The notes: a model not told the origin generated them from the letters alone. A stretch of DNA of 64,000 nucleotides from Promethearchaeota archaeon (GCA_030605085.1 JAUWBH010000005.1:15137-79136), one strand, 5' to 3'; positions 1-9,152 are shown, numbered from the stretch's first letter. Numbers and translations: made by a program.

Positions 1-1
1 A

Positions 2-505
2 GTAATACCAACTCTCACGGTCATTTCAGGTGGAGAGCTTACTAACTGTGTTCCTTCGGAATGTATAATCCATGTAGATATTAGGTTTCCGTCAATCATT
101 AAATCAGAGATTTTATTAAAAGAAATTAGAAAGAGTGTTTTGAGTTTTAAGGAGGTCTACCAAAACCAGTGTAAGATCGATTTCCAAGTCCAAGAAAGTA
201 TTTCAAGCTTAATAGAGGGTTTCGAGGTAAAAGGCGACGAAATAATAATTGGAGCATTACGATGGGCGATTTTTAACACTCTTAAAGAAAAATCAAAAAT
301 AATTAAGAAAACTGGTACGACTTTTATTAACGCGATAGGGCTTCATTATAAAATCCCTTCAATAACATATGGTCCAGGAGATCCAAAATTAGAACACACG
401 AAAAATGAATATATAGATTTAGATGAATTTTCAAAATGTATAGATATATACCTGAAATTTTATAATAAATTCTTTGAAATTTATCGTAAAAAATTTGTTA
501 AATAA
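2..505 (+). CDS. M20-family metallopeptidase/deacylase, C-terminal part (ArgE/DapE/LysK type)
   Basis: The reading frame is open from the window edge, so this is the 3' end of a gene that starts outside. Translated from base 2 it begins with the lid/dimerisation-domain signature of M20 enzymes (SGGELTNCVPSECIIHVDIR). It ends with the catalytic-domain segment 'YGPGDPKLEHTKNEYIDLDEF', in which the His of LEHT is the usual metal ligand. M20 enzymes remove acyl groups from amino acids or dipeptides with two metal ions. The YGPGD...HT.NE form is typical of the acetyl-lysine/acetyl-ornithine deacetylase (LysK/ArgE) branch, so lysine or arginine synthesis is the likeliest pathway. The exact substrate cannot be told from this fragment. 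Confidence 0.85.
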   Translation, partial: VIPTLTVISGGELTNCVPSECIIHVDIRFPSIIKSEILLKEIRKSVLSFKEVYQNQCKIDFQVQESISSLIEGFEVKGDEIIIGALRWAIFNTLKEKSKIIKKTGTTFINAIGLHYKIPSITYGPGDPKLEHTKNEYIDLDEFSKCIDIYLKFYNKFFEIYRKKFVK

Positions 506-583
506 ATAATAAACAAATTAACAATCTATTAAATCGGCGATCTGCACACTCATATCAGTATTTAAATGTATTTTAAATAACAC

Positions 584-2938
584 TTATTTTGATTTAATAA
601 TATTCGTATTGAGCTTTAATTTTGAAGCAAATTCGCTAAATTTTTTGAATTTATCTGGTTTTAATTTTAAGTTAAGGCCTAAATTTAAAATTTTTAAAAT
701 TTTTTGCCCATAATAAGTTTTACTTATTTCTGACACATCATACAATACATCTTTTTCATCACGATCTCTATAAATTTTAAAAGACTCAAACTCTTCTTTT
801 CTTATCTTTAGAATTTCGTTTGAATACTTAAGGAACTGTGTATGTCGCAATTTTTTCAAATTAAATACGATAGTGTTTCCAATATCTCGATTTTCTAAAA
901 TTTCTTTTACGATTGAATGTACTTTACTTAAAAGCGTTAATTTAAAATCTTTTAAATTGACATCTTGATTTAATAAAGTCTCTATAATTTCAGAATATGA
1001 TAAATCCAATCCGGCAAGTTCGTTAGTTAAATTTAATAAGATTAGTATCTGATTTGCTCTTTTTTCGGGATCTGATTTTAATTCTTCAAAAATATGTGTT
1101 TTTTCTTTATTGATAAAATCGAAAAGAAATTCTCTGAGATCTTTAATAAATTGTTTATATCTTGGTACATATAATTTATTTGGATTATTTTTTGCGAGTT
1201 CGTAAGCTTTAAAAGGACTCATTTCTTTTTCTACTACCGCTTTTACAAGAGATAATGGATAAAATCCTTCTATAAAGGTCATTCCTTTTGAAATGCTGTT
1301 TATGGCATCTTTAAATGAGCATTTTGTTATTACATTAACCGTTTTGATTAAATTTCCTTCTATTTTAACTGGATTTTTATTACAATAACATAAATTGAAG
1401 GGTTTTAAATCGTGAAATAAAAGATTATTATAATCTGGAATAATAATTTGAGATCCGTAGGCATTTACTATACTTCCTTGTCTTGGTTTATTTGCTAGAT
1501 CCCATTCTATTATGATTACATCGTCAATATTAGAATATTGTTGGTCTATATCGTACTTATAATTTATATTTTCGCTGAATAACGAAAACCCATCAATAGA
1601 ATTAATTTCAAAATTTTCCTCATTTTCTCCCCAAAATTGCTTCTTATAATAAAAAATATCAGGATGGTTTGTTAAATCGTCTAAAAATAATTCTTTGATG
1701 ATATAATAATTTATCCCAATATCAGTTGATTTTATCACATTGTTCTCTGCACCATAAAACCCAATATGCGAAATAATGTAAAAATAAACGGGATTTTTTA
1801 AATTATTATCGTCGTGTTTAATGAGATACATATTTCTTTTTTTTCTAAATTCTCCCTTGGTTTTATAAATGCTGTATTTCTCCATAAGGAGCTTTAAAAA
1901 AGAGAATTTTTTCATATATACTTTTTTTTCTAATTCCTTTATTTCGTTTTTATATTTCTTATATTCATCGTAAAATTCTTCTTTAGGAATTCCGATTACT
2001 CTAAATTGCTTTTTCATCAATTTTAATTTATCAATTATAGCGAGATTTTCGATTTCATCAAAAAAGTAATTTAAGATTTCTTTTTTTGAAGATTCTAAAT
2101 ACTCTAACTTAATTAAATCTTGAAATAATGGATTTATACCAGTTAACTTTTCAAAATATTTTTTAACAAAAAAAATTGAAAAATACTTTTCCTTGAGATT
2201 ATCACTATATACTAATCTTTTAAATTTATCAAATTTAATGCGTGGAAATTCGATATACTCAAAAATAATATTTAAAGATTCAATAACATTAAGAATACTA
2301 AAAAAGGAATAATCAGGAATAGAATTTAAGAAATTTTTACACCCCTTTTCAATAAAACTAGAAAATTGTGAAAAATAGTCAGCCAAATCATTTTCACAAC
2401 CTGTCTTTAGAAATTCGAAAAATTCGAGATAAAAGTTAAACTCTATAGCCCTCTTCAAATAATTTTCAATGATTTTTTCGCATTCAGATTGATTAATTAT
2501 AGCTTTATTTAGGTAATTTAACCCTTCAATACAATTATTTGATGTAAAGCACGCATTTGATAATAATAAATAATTTTTGCTTTTTTTTTTGGAACCGAAA
2601 TCTTCTGAGGTTAGTTTATAGCGGTCAAAATTATTTAAAATATCTATTGCCAGATGCTTTTTAATTAAAAGCAATGTTTTAATAAAATGGACGCAAATTT
2701 TCTTTTCTTTTTCCGAATGAATCAGAAACGATGGACAATCGTGAAAGATTTCGAATTTTTTTTTATTAATTATAAGATGGAACTCACGATCGTTGTCTAA
2801 AATAATGGCATTAATTTTTAAAGGATGTTCTCTAAAAAAAATAACATTTATTTTATTATTTGGAAAATTTTTTGATTTTTGATATAACTTATCGCCAAAT
2901 TCTTCAATTATTAACTCTGATAGAGATATATTAGCCAT
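584..2938 (-). CDS. Unknown 784-aa protein with a variant SWIM-like zinc site
   Basis: I do not recognise the full-length family. Near the N-terminus there is a short beta-rich stretch followed by His66-x-Cys68, 13 residues, then Cys82-x-His84 and a hydrophobic helix. This has the spacing and position of a SWIM zinc finger (CxC...CxH) with the first Cys replaced by His. The rest is a long, Lys/Glu/Ile/Phe-rich, mainly helical protein with a beta-containing centre around residues 370-560 and a helical tail. No signal peptide or membrane segment is seen. It starts at an ATG and is convergent with the M20 gene. SWIM proteins bind DNA or protein, but no catalytic motif is visible, so no function is assigned. 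Confidence 0.7.
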   Translation of the reverse strand: MANISLSELIIEEFGDKLYQKSKNFPNNKINVIFFREHPLKINAIILDNDREFHLIINKKKFEIFHDCPSFLIHSEKEKKICVHFIKTLLLIKKHLAIDILNNFDRYKLTSEDFGSKKKSKNYLLLSNACFTSNNCIEGLNYLNKAIINQSECEKIIENYLKRAIEFNFYLEFFEFLKTGCENDLADYFSQFSSFIEKGCKNFLNSIPDYSFFSILNVIESLNIIFEYIEFPRIKFDKFKRLVYSDNLKEKYFSIFFVKKYFEKLTGINPLFQDLIKLEYLESSKKEILNYFFDEIENLAIIDKLKLMKKQFRVIGIPKEEFYDEYKKYKNEIKELEKKVYMKKFSFLKLLMEKYSIYKTKGEFRKKRNMYLIKHDDNNLKNPVYFYIISHIGFYGAENNVIKSTDIGINYYIIKELFLDDLTNHPDIFYYKKQFWGENEENFEINSIDGFSLFSENINYKYDIDQQYSNIDDVIIIEWDLANKPRQGSIVNAYGSQIIIPDYNNLLFHDLKPFNLCYCNKNPVKIEGNLIKTVNVITKCSFKDAINSISKGMTFIEGFYPLSLVKAVVEKEMSPFKAYELAKNNPNKLYVPRYKQFIKDLREFLFDFINKEKTHIFEELKSDPEKRANQILILLNLTNELAGLDLSYSEIIETLLNQDVNLKDFKLTLLSKVHSIVKEILENRDIGNTIVFNLKKLRHTQFLKYSNEILKIRKEEFESFKIYRDRDEKDVLYDVSEISKTYYGQKILKILNLGLNLKLKPDKFKKFSEFASKLKLNTNIIKSK

Positions 2939-3178
2939 TATATTTCTTAAAATCTTGAATTAAATATTTATTGCTATTTAAAAGAATAAAACTGTCTTTA
3001 ATCTATTTATATTAAATAAATGATGATATAAAATCTTGAAGCTAATTATATAAAAGGTATTTTTGAATTTTTTAAATTTTTTTTTTTGTAGAATTAAAGT
3101 TAGTAAAAAAATAAGTTATGTTTAAAAAATTTTTTAAAAAATAATAGGAGAGATTAAAGATAGAGTAGAGGAAAAAAG

Positions 3179-4321
3179 ATGATAGAAAAAATGTTTATAT
3201 TGATGCTTATACTGGCATTCTTATTAATATTTAATATTGGTAATGAAATTACGGATAGAATAGAACCTGCTGGTTATATTTATATAATTCGAAACATAAT
3301 AAATGGTAAAGTTTATATTGGTCAGACAATACAAGATCCGAAACGAAGATGGATTCAGCATAAATCTGCGGCAAGATCGGGAGAAATATCCCCTTTATAT
3401 AACTCAATGCGATTTCATGGTATAGATAAGTTCATATTTGAAATCATCGATGAAATACCTTTTTCAATACTAAATGAGAAAGAAATGGAGTACATTCGAG
3501 AGTATAGGTCAAATATTCAGGAGTATGGAAACCAATACGGTTACAACCAAAATGCAGGTGGAATAGGGATGACACCAAAATATATAAAACAAACCTTGCT
3601 TAAAGAGTTGATAATACTAGGATATTCAAGAGATCAAATATGTCAGGAACTTGGTGTTGCTAGATCAGCTTTAGATACAAGAATACACCAGTTTTGGGGG
3701 GGAACATTAAGGGACATGAGAAAACAACTAATGAAACCATTTGTAAAATCTTTAATTATAGAGGGTTATAATCTCACAAAAATAGCTGAAAGACTCAATA
3801 AAAGCCGAGATTTTGTATACGGTCTTTTAGATAAATTCTTGGGAGTTAAGACCTTATTTGAAGCTAGACAAAAATTAAGAAGACCAATAATAAAAGATTT
3901 ACTACAAAAGGGTTTTCTCTTAAACGAAATAGCTAATAAATTAAATGTTAGCAGAGCTACAGCAGCAACATATATACATGATTATTGGCGAATGACTTAC
4001 ACTAAGGCAAAAGATTATTTTATGAAGCCCTTCATAAAGTCTTTGATAGAAAAGGGTTTAAAAGAGCAGGAAATAACGCAAGAGCTTCGATATGTAGATT
4101 ACATTAATGTAAATAGAAAAATTCACGAATATTGGAATATGAATTATCGTCAAGCTAGGGATTTATTTTTCATAAAACCATTGTTGGAGACAATGATGCA
4201 GGACGAGTACACCAGAGATGAAGCGGCATTTGAATTAGCAGTAAGACCCGAAACTGTAGACGGATATTCACGGAGATTTTGGGGTCTTCCTTATGAAGAA
4301 GCAAAGAGAAGATTTTTTTAA
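3179..4321 (+). CDS. Membrane-anchored GIY-YIG endonuclease with five tandem HTH modules
   Basis: Residues 5-20 form a hydrophobic segment. Residues 32-130 are a GIY-YIG nuclease domain: GYIY at 32-35, YIG at 46-48, Arg56/57, a Glu-rich helix at 100-110 and GYNQNAGG at 121-128. The rest is five repeats of about 48 residues (approximately 133-182, 186-234, 235-282, 283-331, 332-380). Each begins with a K/R-P-hydrophobic helix, continues with a helix-turn-helix (for example 'IANKLNVSRATAATYI') and closes with an aromatic motif of the YW/FWG type plus 'eAr..f'. All usable starts (3179, 3191, 3203) keep most of the hydrophobic segment. GIY-YIG plus HTH resembles homing endonucleases, where HTH modules contact DNA. 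The N-terminal anchor and five-fold array are unusual. The gene stands alone between minus-strand genes. Confidence 0.85.
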   Translation: MIEKMFILMLILAFLLIFNIGNEITDRIEPAGYIYIIRNIINGKVYIGQTIQDPKRRWIQHKSAARSGEISPLYNSMRFHGIDKFIFEIIDEIPFSILNEKEMEYIREYRSNIQEYGNQYGYNQNAGGIGMTPKYIKQTLLKELIILGYSRDQICQELGVARSALDTRIHQFWGGTLRDMRKQLMKPFVKSLIIEGYNLTKIAERLNKSRDFVYGLLDKFLGVKTLFEARQKLRRPIIKDLLQKGFLLNEIANKLNVSRATAATYIHDYWRMTYTKAKDYFMKPFIKSLIEKGLKEQEITQELRYVDYINVNRKIHEYWNMNYRQARDLFFIKPLLETMMQDEYTRDEAAFELAVRPETVDGYSRRFWGLPYEEAKRRFF

Positions 4322-4324
4322 CTT

Positions 4325-6811
4325 TTAAAATCTTGATTTAATTATATCAGAGATTAGGTTTGGAAAATCTTCCCAATTTTTTATTGTTAGTAATTGTCCT
4401 CCTGCGATTTTTGCAATCTTCTGAGCGTCTTTTATGTTAAAGTTTTGTTCTGGAACAACTAAAATAAAATCCACACCCATAGACCGTAAAATTCTTAATT
4501 CTTCGACTGCTTGCTTAAGATCGTAAATTTCAGCATCGGTAAACAAGACATTTAATTTTTCTCGTGAGCTTGACTTTTCTTTAAATTGTCTTCTAGCCCA
4601 TTCCAATGCTTTTTTAACCATAGTGCCGCCCATCCCTGAAACAGTTAATAATTCATCTGCTAATTGTTCTAGATCTATTTTCTGATTTATTTCCTTTAAA
4701 ACATGAGTGTCCGATTCGAAAAAAGTGATTGCCAGCTCGTCTTTCCGATGAAAAGCGTAAACCAGCATAGTCACGCAAATGGCCATATACGCTAACTTCT
4801 CACCTGACATACTTCCTGAAACATCCAGTTCAAAACAAACACTTCTTAATCCTTTTGCGGTCTCGTAAACGAAAAAATCGTCGTAATTTATGTGTTCCAG
4901 TTTTTTACCTTTTTCTAAAATATTATTTATAGTTTCTTCTAAATCAACATTTTCAAAATCGTCACCTATATTAAAAGGTCTTACAACATTTATTGGAATT
5001 TGTCCTGTTGTAGAGCTCCCTAAGCGAGCTCTAGAATAATGTATTCCAAGTTCAATAAGCATTTTTTTAGCTAACTCTTTAACTTTTTCCTTGGCTATTG
5101 CTGGCAAATTTTTACGATGGATAAACCACTGCTTAAGTAAATTTTCCCCACTCCCTGCACTAAGGCACTGAATTAACATATCTTGTCCTTGTTCCCCTCC
5201 AACTTGCTGAGCAGATTTTAAAGCCGTCTCTAAATTGAAGTGTCCAAGCGCGCCTAACGCATCTCTATTCTCAGAAGCTAAAGCACTTGAGATTAGCTCT
5301 TTTATTCGATCGTTGTTAAGTTGATCTTTTATCTGGTTCATTAAATTGCTTATCCTTTCAAAATTACTAATATTCTTGTCGATCAACTTTTTTAAGAGCT
5401 GATAGTTAGGTTCAATTAATTCAAAAATTTCGTCTTCGGGCATTCCAATTTTCCTTCCAGCTTTTTCAATATCCTCTGATTTTGGTTGTAACCCAATGTT
5501 CCTAAGAAATTCTACGGCATTTTTCAATTGAGAAGGTTTTTCACAAGACTCTAAAGTCTTTTGAATTAAGTCGGGAAGTTGCTGCTCCATTTTTTGCCTA
5601 CAATGCATATTGGCACAGGAATTAAGAAGTTGTTGAAGTTGGTGAGAAAGAGACTTAAATCCCTCAGTTTTATTTTTTTGATTTAAAGCATCATTGATAG
5701 CGTTCTGAAGTGCTTTATTAAGAAGGTCATTCCACGATTTGTTCGCTAAAGCGCTTTTAGTTAAAGCTTCAAGTGAAAGATTCATTTGAGACCCTTGAGT
5801 TTGTTGATTAAACTTGTCAAGCAATTGTGCTCTTAGATTAGTACCGAAATATTGATCTAAAGAATTTGCGAGGTTAAAATTATGTTCAAACGAGGCTTGC
5901 TGTAAAGAGTTATTTAAGATTTTATCTAAATCAAATTTAGGTGTTTCCCCTAAATTTTTAGCGGCTTGAAATAACTGGTCGAGATTTTGAAGTTGGTTTG
6001 CTAATTCATTTTTTAAATTCTGCATTTGATCTTTTGAAATAGCATTTGTCTCGTTTAAAAACTTCATTGATCGAATTAAATCCTCAATATTTCCTGATTT
6101 AATTAGGTCGTTCAAATCTTGGGAAATGTTTTGCTTGTCAAGTGCTTTACTCGTAATTTTTTCCCATGGGCGTTTAGATAATTCCTGGATTAAATTATTT
6201 AAATCTAAAGCGTTACTCGCTTTCAAATCCTTAGGATCCAATGAATTAATTTTTTGCATCATCCTATTTTTAGCTTCGTTAATTAAATCTTCTAAAGAAG
6301 AGATTTTTTCTTTATATAAATCTGCATCATCCGGAAAAAAGTTTAACGCTGATTTAAACGGCTCTTCTTCTCTTTTTTGAGCCAATTCGTTAATGAACTG
6401 TTCCACTTTTTGGAGAAAGTCGGTATCTATCGATTCAGACATTTCAATTTCGTCAATTAAATCCTGGAAATCGTCTAAATCAGATTTCTCATTTGGAGTT
6501 AGGAAATCGTCATCTAAACTTTTATCATCACCAAAAAAGGAATTCATCATATCTTTTTTATAATTTGGAAATAGGATTTCAAAAGCAATTTTTTTTGCTA
6601 TTTCTTGATTGCTCGGATAAGAAGTAACTGTTCCGATATCTATAAAATCGTTCGGAGTTATCGAACCTTTTCGATAATATCTCGCTACTATTAATTTTGG
6701 AATTGATAGTACTTGACGCGAAGAGGGAATTTGAACGATATCTGGATGCTTTCTCATCCTTCTTATAAATTCTACACTAAACTGGCACGGGTTTTCTGGA
6801 AAAACGCCCAT
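4325..6811 (-). CDS. VWA-domain protein (CoxE-like) paired with MoxR ATPase
   Basis: The C-terminal ~200 residues are a von Willebrand A domain. The metal-binding MIDAS motif DVSGS sits around residue 660, with later MIDAS elements in 'SGMGGTMVKKALEWA' and 'LFTDAEI'. The N-terminal ~600 residues are helical and rich in Asn, Gln, Leu and Asp, with no enzymatic motif. The gene begins 21 bp after the MoxR ATPase frame, so the two are almost certainly co-transcribed. In known MoxR-VWA systems the ATPase and the VWA protein act together as a chaperone that inserts metals or remodels complexes, and some are conflict-related. The partner protein served here is not apparent. Confidence 0.88.
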   Translation of the reverse strand: MGVFPENPCQFSVEFIRRMRKHPDIVQIPSSRQVLSIPKLIVARYYRKGSITPNDFIDIGTVTSYPSNQEIAKKIAFEILFPNYKKDMMNSFFGDDKSLDDDFLTPNEKSDLDDFQDLIDEIEMSESIDTDFLQKVEQFINELAQKREEEPFKSALNFFPDDADLYKEKISSLEDLINEAKNRMMQKINSLDPKDLKASNALDLNNLIQELSKRPWEKITSKALDKQNISQDLNDLIKSGNIEDLIRSMKFLNETNAISKDQMQNLKNELANQLQNLDQLFQAAKNLGETPKFDLDKILNNSLQQASFEHNFNLANSLDQYFGTNLRAQLLDKFNQQTQGSQMNLSLEALTKSALANKSWNDLLNKALQNAINDALNQKNKTEGFKSLSHQLQQLLNSCANMHCRQKMEQQLPDLIQKTLESCEKPSQLKNAVEFLRNIGLQPKSEDIEKAGRKIGMPEDEIFELIEPNYQLLKKLIDKNISNFERISNLMNQIKDQLNNDRIKELISSALASENRDALGALGHFNLETALKSAQQVGGEQGQDMLIQCLSAGSGENLLKQWFIHRKNLPAIAKEKVKELAKKMLIELGIHYSRARLGSSTTGQIPINVVRPFNIGDDFENVDLEETINNILEKGKKLEHINYDDFFVYETAKGLRSVCFELDVSGSMSGEKLAYMAICVTMLVYAFHRKDELAITFFESDTHVLKEINQKIDLEQLADELLTVSGMGGTMVKKALEWARRQFKEKSSSREKLNVLFTDAEIYDLKQAVEELRILRSMGVDFILVVPEQNFNIKDAQKIAKIAGGQLLTIKNWEDFPNLISDIIKSRF

Positions 6812-6832
6812 AGAATTAAAAACACCTCTCTT

Positions 6833-7804
6833 TCATGCTCCTAAAGTTTTATTTATAATATTATCAATGATATTTTCAACTTTTACTCCAGGTTTTGGCT
6901 TAATACTCCCGAGTAACACATGCTTGGTAATCTCAGATAAGTAAATATATATAGACTCTTTCTCTTTTATTTCGCCCTTTCTTTCTAAAAATCTCCTTCT
7001 CCCTATTAGTTTTGCTATAGCGATACCCGCTCTTATAGAAGCTGGTACTTCTATATCAATTTTATTTTTCCTTGTTTCGTTGATAATTGAATAAATCAAT
7101 TCTAACTCTGATTCCTCTATTAAAAAATGTTCGGGAAGATTAATTCTGATTATGTCCAACTCTGTGGACTTATCAGGATAAGTTAATTTGATCCATATTT
7201 TAATTCTATCCTTTAAAGCTTCAGATAACCTATGAGTTCCAGAAAGTTCTTCTGGATTCATGGCGCTAATAAAGAAAAAATTCTCATCTGCTTTAATTCG
7301 TCCTAAATGAGGGATGCTTATGGACATTTCTTCTAAAGGCTCTAATAATGTGTTCTGACTATATTCAGTCGCGCGATTTATTTCGTTTGCTAAGAAGGTA
7401 CCTCCTTCTATCATAGCACTAAGCAACGGACCGGGATTAAATGCTTCTAAAACGAACCCTCTCTTCAAAGTAATAGCGGGATCGAAACTTTCGGTTTCTA
7501 CGCGTTATGCGTCTAAACTTCCGATAAAGTGTGAGGGCTTAATGCTCTCATCCATAGTTAGCCAATGAAAACTCTGATTTCTCTTCTCCTTTGCCCGTAA
7601 GCTTGCAAAGTATCTGCATAAAATAGTTTTTCCAACACCAGGAGGGCCAACCAGAGCAGGAAAAAGCCCCGTTGCCTCTGCATCCCTTAGTAATTCTAAG
7701 GCTTTACCATATTGACCCGATAATACTATATCAATTTCTTCTTGTACTATGTTCTTGATAAGATGTTGTTGGAATAACTCCTCAAATTTTTCTTTATTTA
7801 TCAT
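6833..7804 (-). CDS. MoxR-type AAA+ ATPase interrupted by an in-frame 30-nt insertion with a TAA
   Basis: Two fragments in the same frame make one MoxR ATPase. The upstream part (7505-7804) has Walker A GPPGVGKT at residues 53-60 and ends 'SHFIGSLDA'-stop. The downstream part (6833-7489) has the continuation 'SFDPAITLKRGF', Walker B 'GGTFLANEINRA', sensor 1 'ISAMNPEE' and an arginine-finger region 'ALKDRIK'. Removing bases 7490-7519 restores the expected 'HFIGS-FDPAITLKRGF' exactly. No good start exists for a self-standing downstream protein that would retain a nucleotide-binding site. The gene may be recoded, spliced or bypassed at the RNA or translation level, recently broken, or mis-assembled. 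It precedes the VWA gene, its usual partner. Confidence 0.8.
7490..7519 (-). other. 30-nt in-frame insertion with hairpin and stop codon inside MoxR
   Basis: Read on the minus strand, the insertion lies between two AGT serine codons exactly 30 nt apart, in similar contexts (GGAAGTTT and GAAAGTTT). It contains TAA at 7507-7505. The stop sits in the loop of a possible hairpin: TTT (7517-7515), AG, ACGC (7512-7509), loop ATAAC, GCGT (7503-7500), AG, AAA (7497-7495), giving 3 + 4 pairs around a tandem A-G mismatch. The matching codons, early stop and hairpin resemble translational bypass elements, but a small insertion mutation looks the same on sequence alone. Confidence 0.6.
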
Positions 7805-7958
7805 TTTAAATATCTTATAAATAACGATTATTGATATGTTTCTCTTTGTAAATAATAAATAATCAATAACTTAAAACTTTAGACTTAATAAAATAAATTA
7901 TAAAATTTTGATTTTCTTCATTCAAATAAGTTCTTAAAAAAATTTTGAAAATAGTTGA

Positions 7959-8087
7959 TTATTTTAAATATGGCCTCGCTTCTGAAAATCTAACATTCCA
8001 AAATTCATTGGATAATTTATAGACTGTAGAAAGGTCAATATTAAGTTCCTTACTTATATTCTTTGCGGTTAAGCCTTCTTTAAACAT
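7959..8087 (-). CDS. Orphan 42-aa HTH module related to the GIY-YIG HTH repeats
   Basis: This short frame runs from an ATG to TAA with a stop just upstream. It encodes one HTH unit: 'GLTAKNISKELNIDLSTVYK' followed by NEFWNVRFSEARPYLK. The layout (G-x-T...I...LNI..STVY, then FW, then F-S-E-A-R) matches the ~48-aa repeats of the GIY-YIG protein 3.6 kb away, so it is very probably a relic or detached module of the same family. It is too small for a complete nuclease. It sits in the gap between the MoxR and Dam-type genes on their strand. It could be a functional small DNA-binding protein or debris from a lost homing endonuclease. Confidence 0.55.
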   Translation of the reverse strand: MFKEGLTAKNISKELNIDLSTVYKLSNEFWNVRFSEARPYLK

Positions 8088-8195
8088 ACTTTAAACATAA
8101 TAAATTAAAAAAGATAGTTTTATAAGTTAAAAATATTGTCTAACCATTTTAAAGTAAATATTGTGGTAAATCTTGAACACCTATTTATTTAATAA

Positions 8196-9152
8196 TTAAA
8201 AACTATTGACGATTAAAACTTCTTTTATTTCTCCTCTCTTACTTGGATTACTGTTAATTGCTCTTTTCGCTTTGACTTCTTTTATAGCATAATCTTCATA
8301 TAAATTAAGAATGAATTCATTATTAGAATTACTTAACATGACTTTACAGCCACGCTCAGTTAATTTATCGACTAATCCTTTAAGTTTAATTTGATCTACT
8401 TTAGTGAAATCTTCCTTAGTGTAACTCGTGAAACTAGCTGTTTTTGAAAGGGGGAAATATGGGGGATCGAGATATATGAAGGTTTTTTCGTTGGCAAAAT
8501 CCAAACATCTTTCAAAAGAATCATGGATAATTTTTACATTTTGTAAAACCATATTAACAGCTCTTAAATTCTTTTCATCACAAAAATTAGGGTTTTTATA
8601 CTTCCCGAAGGGCACATTAAATTGCCCCTTGCTATTAACCCGATAAAGTCCATTATAACAGCATCGATTTAAGTATATAGTTCTCGAAGCTTTCTCAATA
8701 TCAGACCATTTTTTGAATTCTTCGAGATTTCTATCAATATTTCGAATTTTATAATAATATTCTTTCTCGTTTATGTGTTTTTTAAGTGAGATAATTAACT
8801 CTGAAACATTTTCTTTTATAACTCTATAAACATTAATCAATTCTTGATTTACATCAATTAAAATAGCGTTTTTGGGTAATAAATAAAAAAAGATTGCGCC
8901 TCCACCGACAAAAGGTTCAATATAATTATTAAATTCTTTTGGAAAATATTTATCCATTTGAGGAATTAATTGTCTCTTACCACCTGCCCATTTTAAAAGA
9001 GGCTTTGGATTATTAACAATTTTTTTTGCTTTTCTATTTTGAGTTCTTTTAATATCTATAGATTCGATTTTCTGACTTTTATTATTCAAAAAAGGAGTTA
9101 ATGATTTTTGAGTCAAATTTTTATCTTGCATTGTTATTATTTTCTCTTTCAT
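8196..9152 (-). CDS. dam: Dam-type (D12 class) DNA adenine-N6 methyltransferase
   Basis: The protein transfers methyl from SAM to adenine in a short DNA site. Motif X KWAGGKR is at residues 54-60, motif I PFVGGG at 80-85 and the catalytic DPPY at 229-232, in the order typical of the alpha/D12 class. The segment 'YNGLYRVNSKGQFNVPFGKY' around 166-185 is also characteristic. The ~48 residues before motif X are extra compared with most Dam proteins and rich in Lys/Gln. Internal starts exist (Met8), so the true start is uncertain. No restriction endonuclease is adjacent, so it behaves as an orphan methylase, unless the GIY-YIG nuclease or the MoxR/VWA pair is its partner, which is only conjecture. 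Confidence 0.93.
   Translation of the reverse strand: MKEKIITMQDKNLTQKSLTPFLNNKSQKIESIDIKRTQNRKAKKIVNNPKPLLKWAGGKRQLIPQMDKYFPKEFNNYIEPFVGGGAIFFYLLPKNAILIDVNQELINVYRVIKENVSELIISLKKHINEKEYYYKIRNIDRNLEEFKKWSDIEKASRTIYLNRCCYNGLYRVNSKGQFNVPFGKYKNPNFCDEKNLRAVNMVLQNVKIIHDSFERCLDFANEKTFIYLDPPYFPLSKTASFTSYTKEDFTKVDQIKLKGLVDKLTERGCKVMLSNSNNEFILNLYEDYAIKEVKAKRAINSNPSKRGEIKEVLIVNSF

Noticed and set aside
7505..7507. TAA in MoxR as a recoded amino acid (pyrrolysine or selenocysteine)
   Set aside because: Pyrrolysine uses TAG and selenocysteine TGA, not TAA. The stop also lies in extra sequence, not at a conserved residue.
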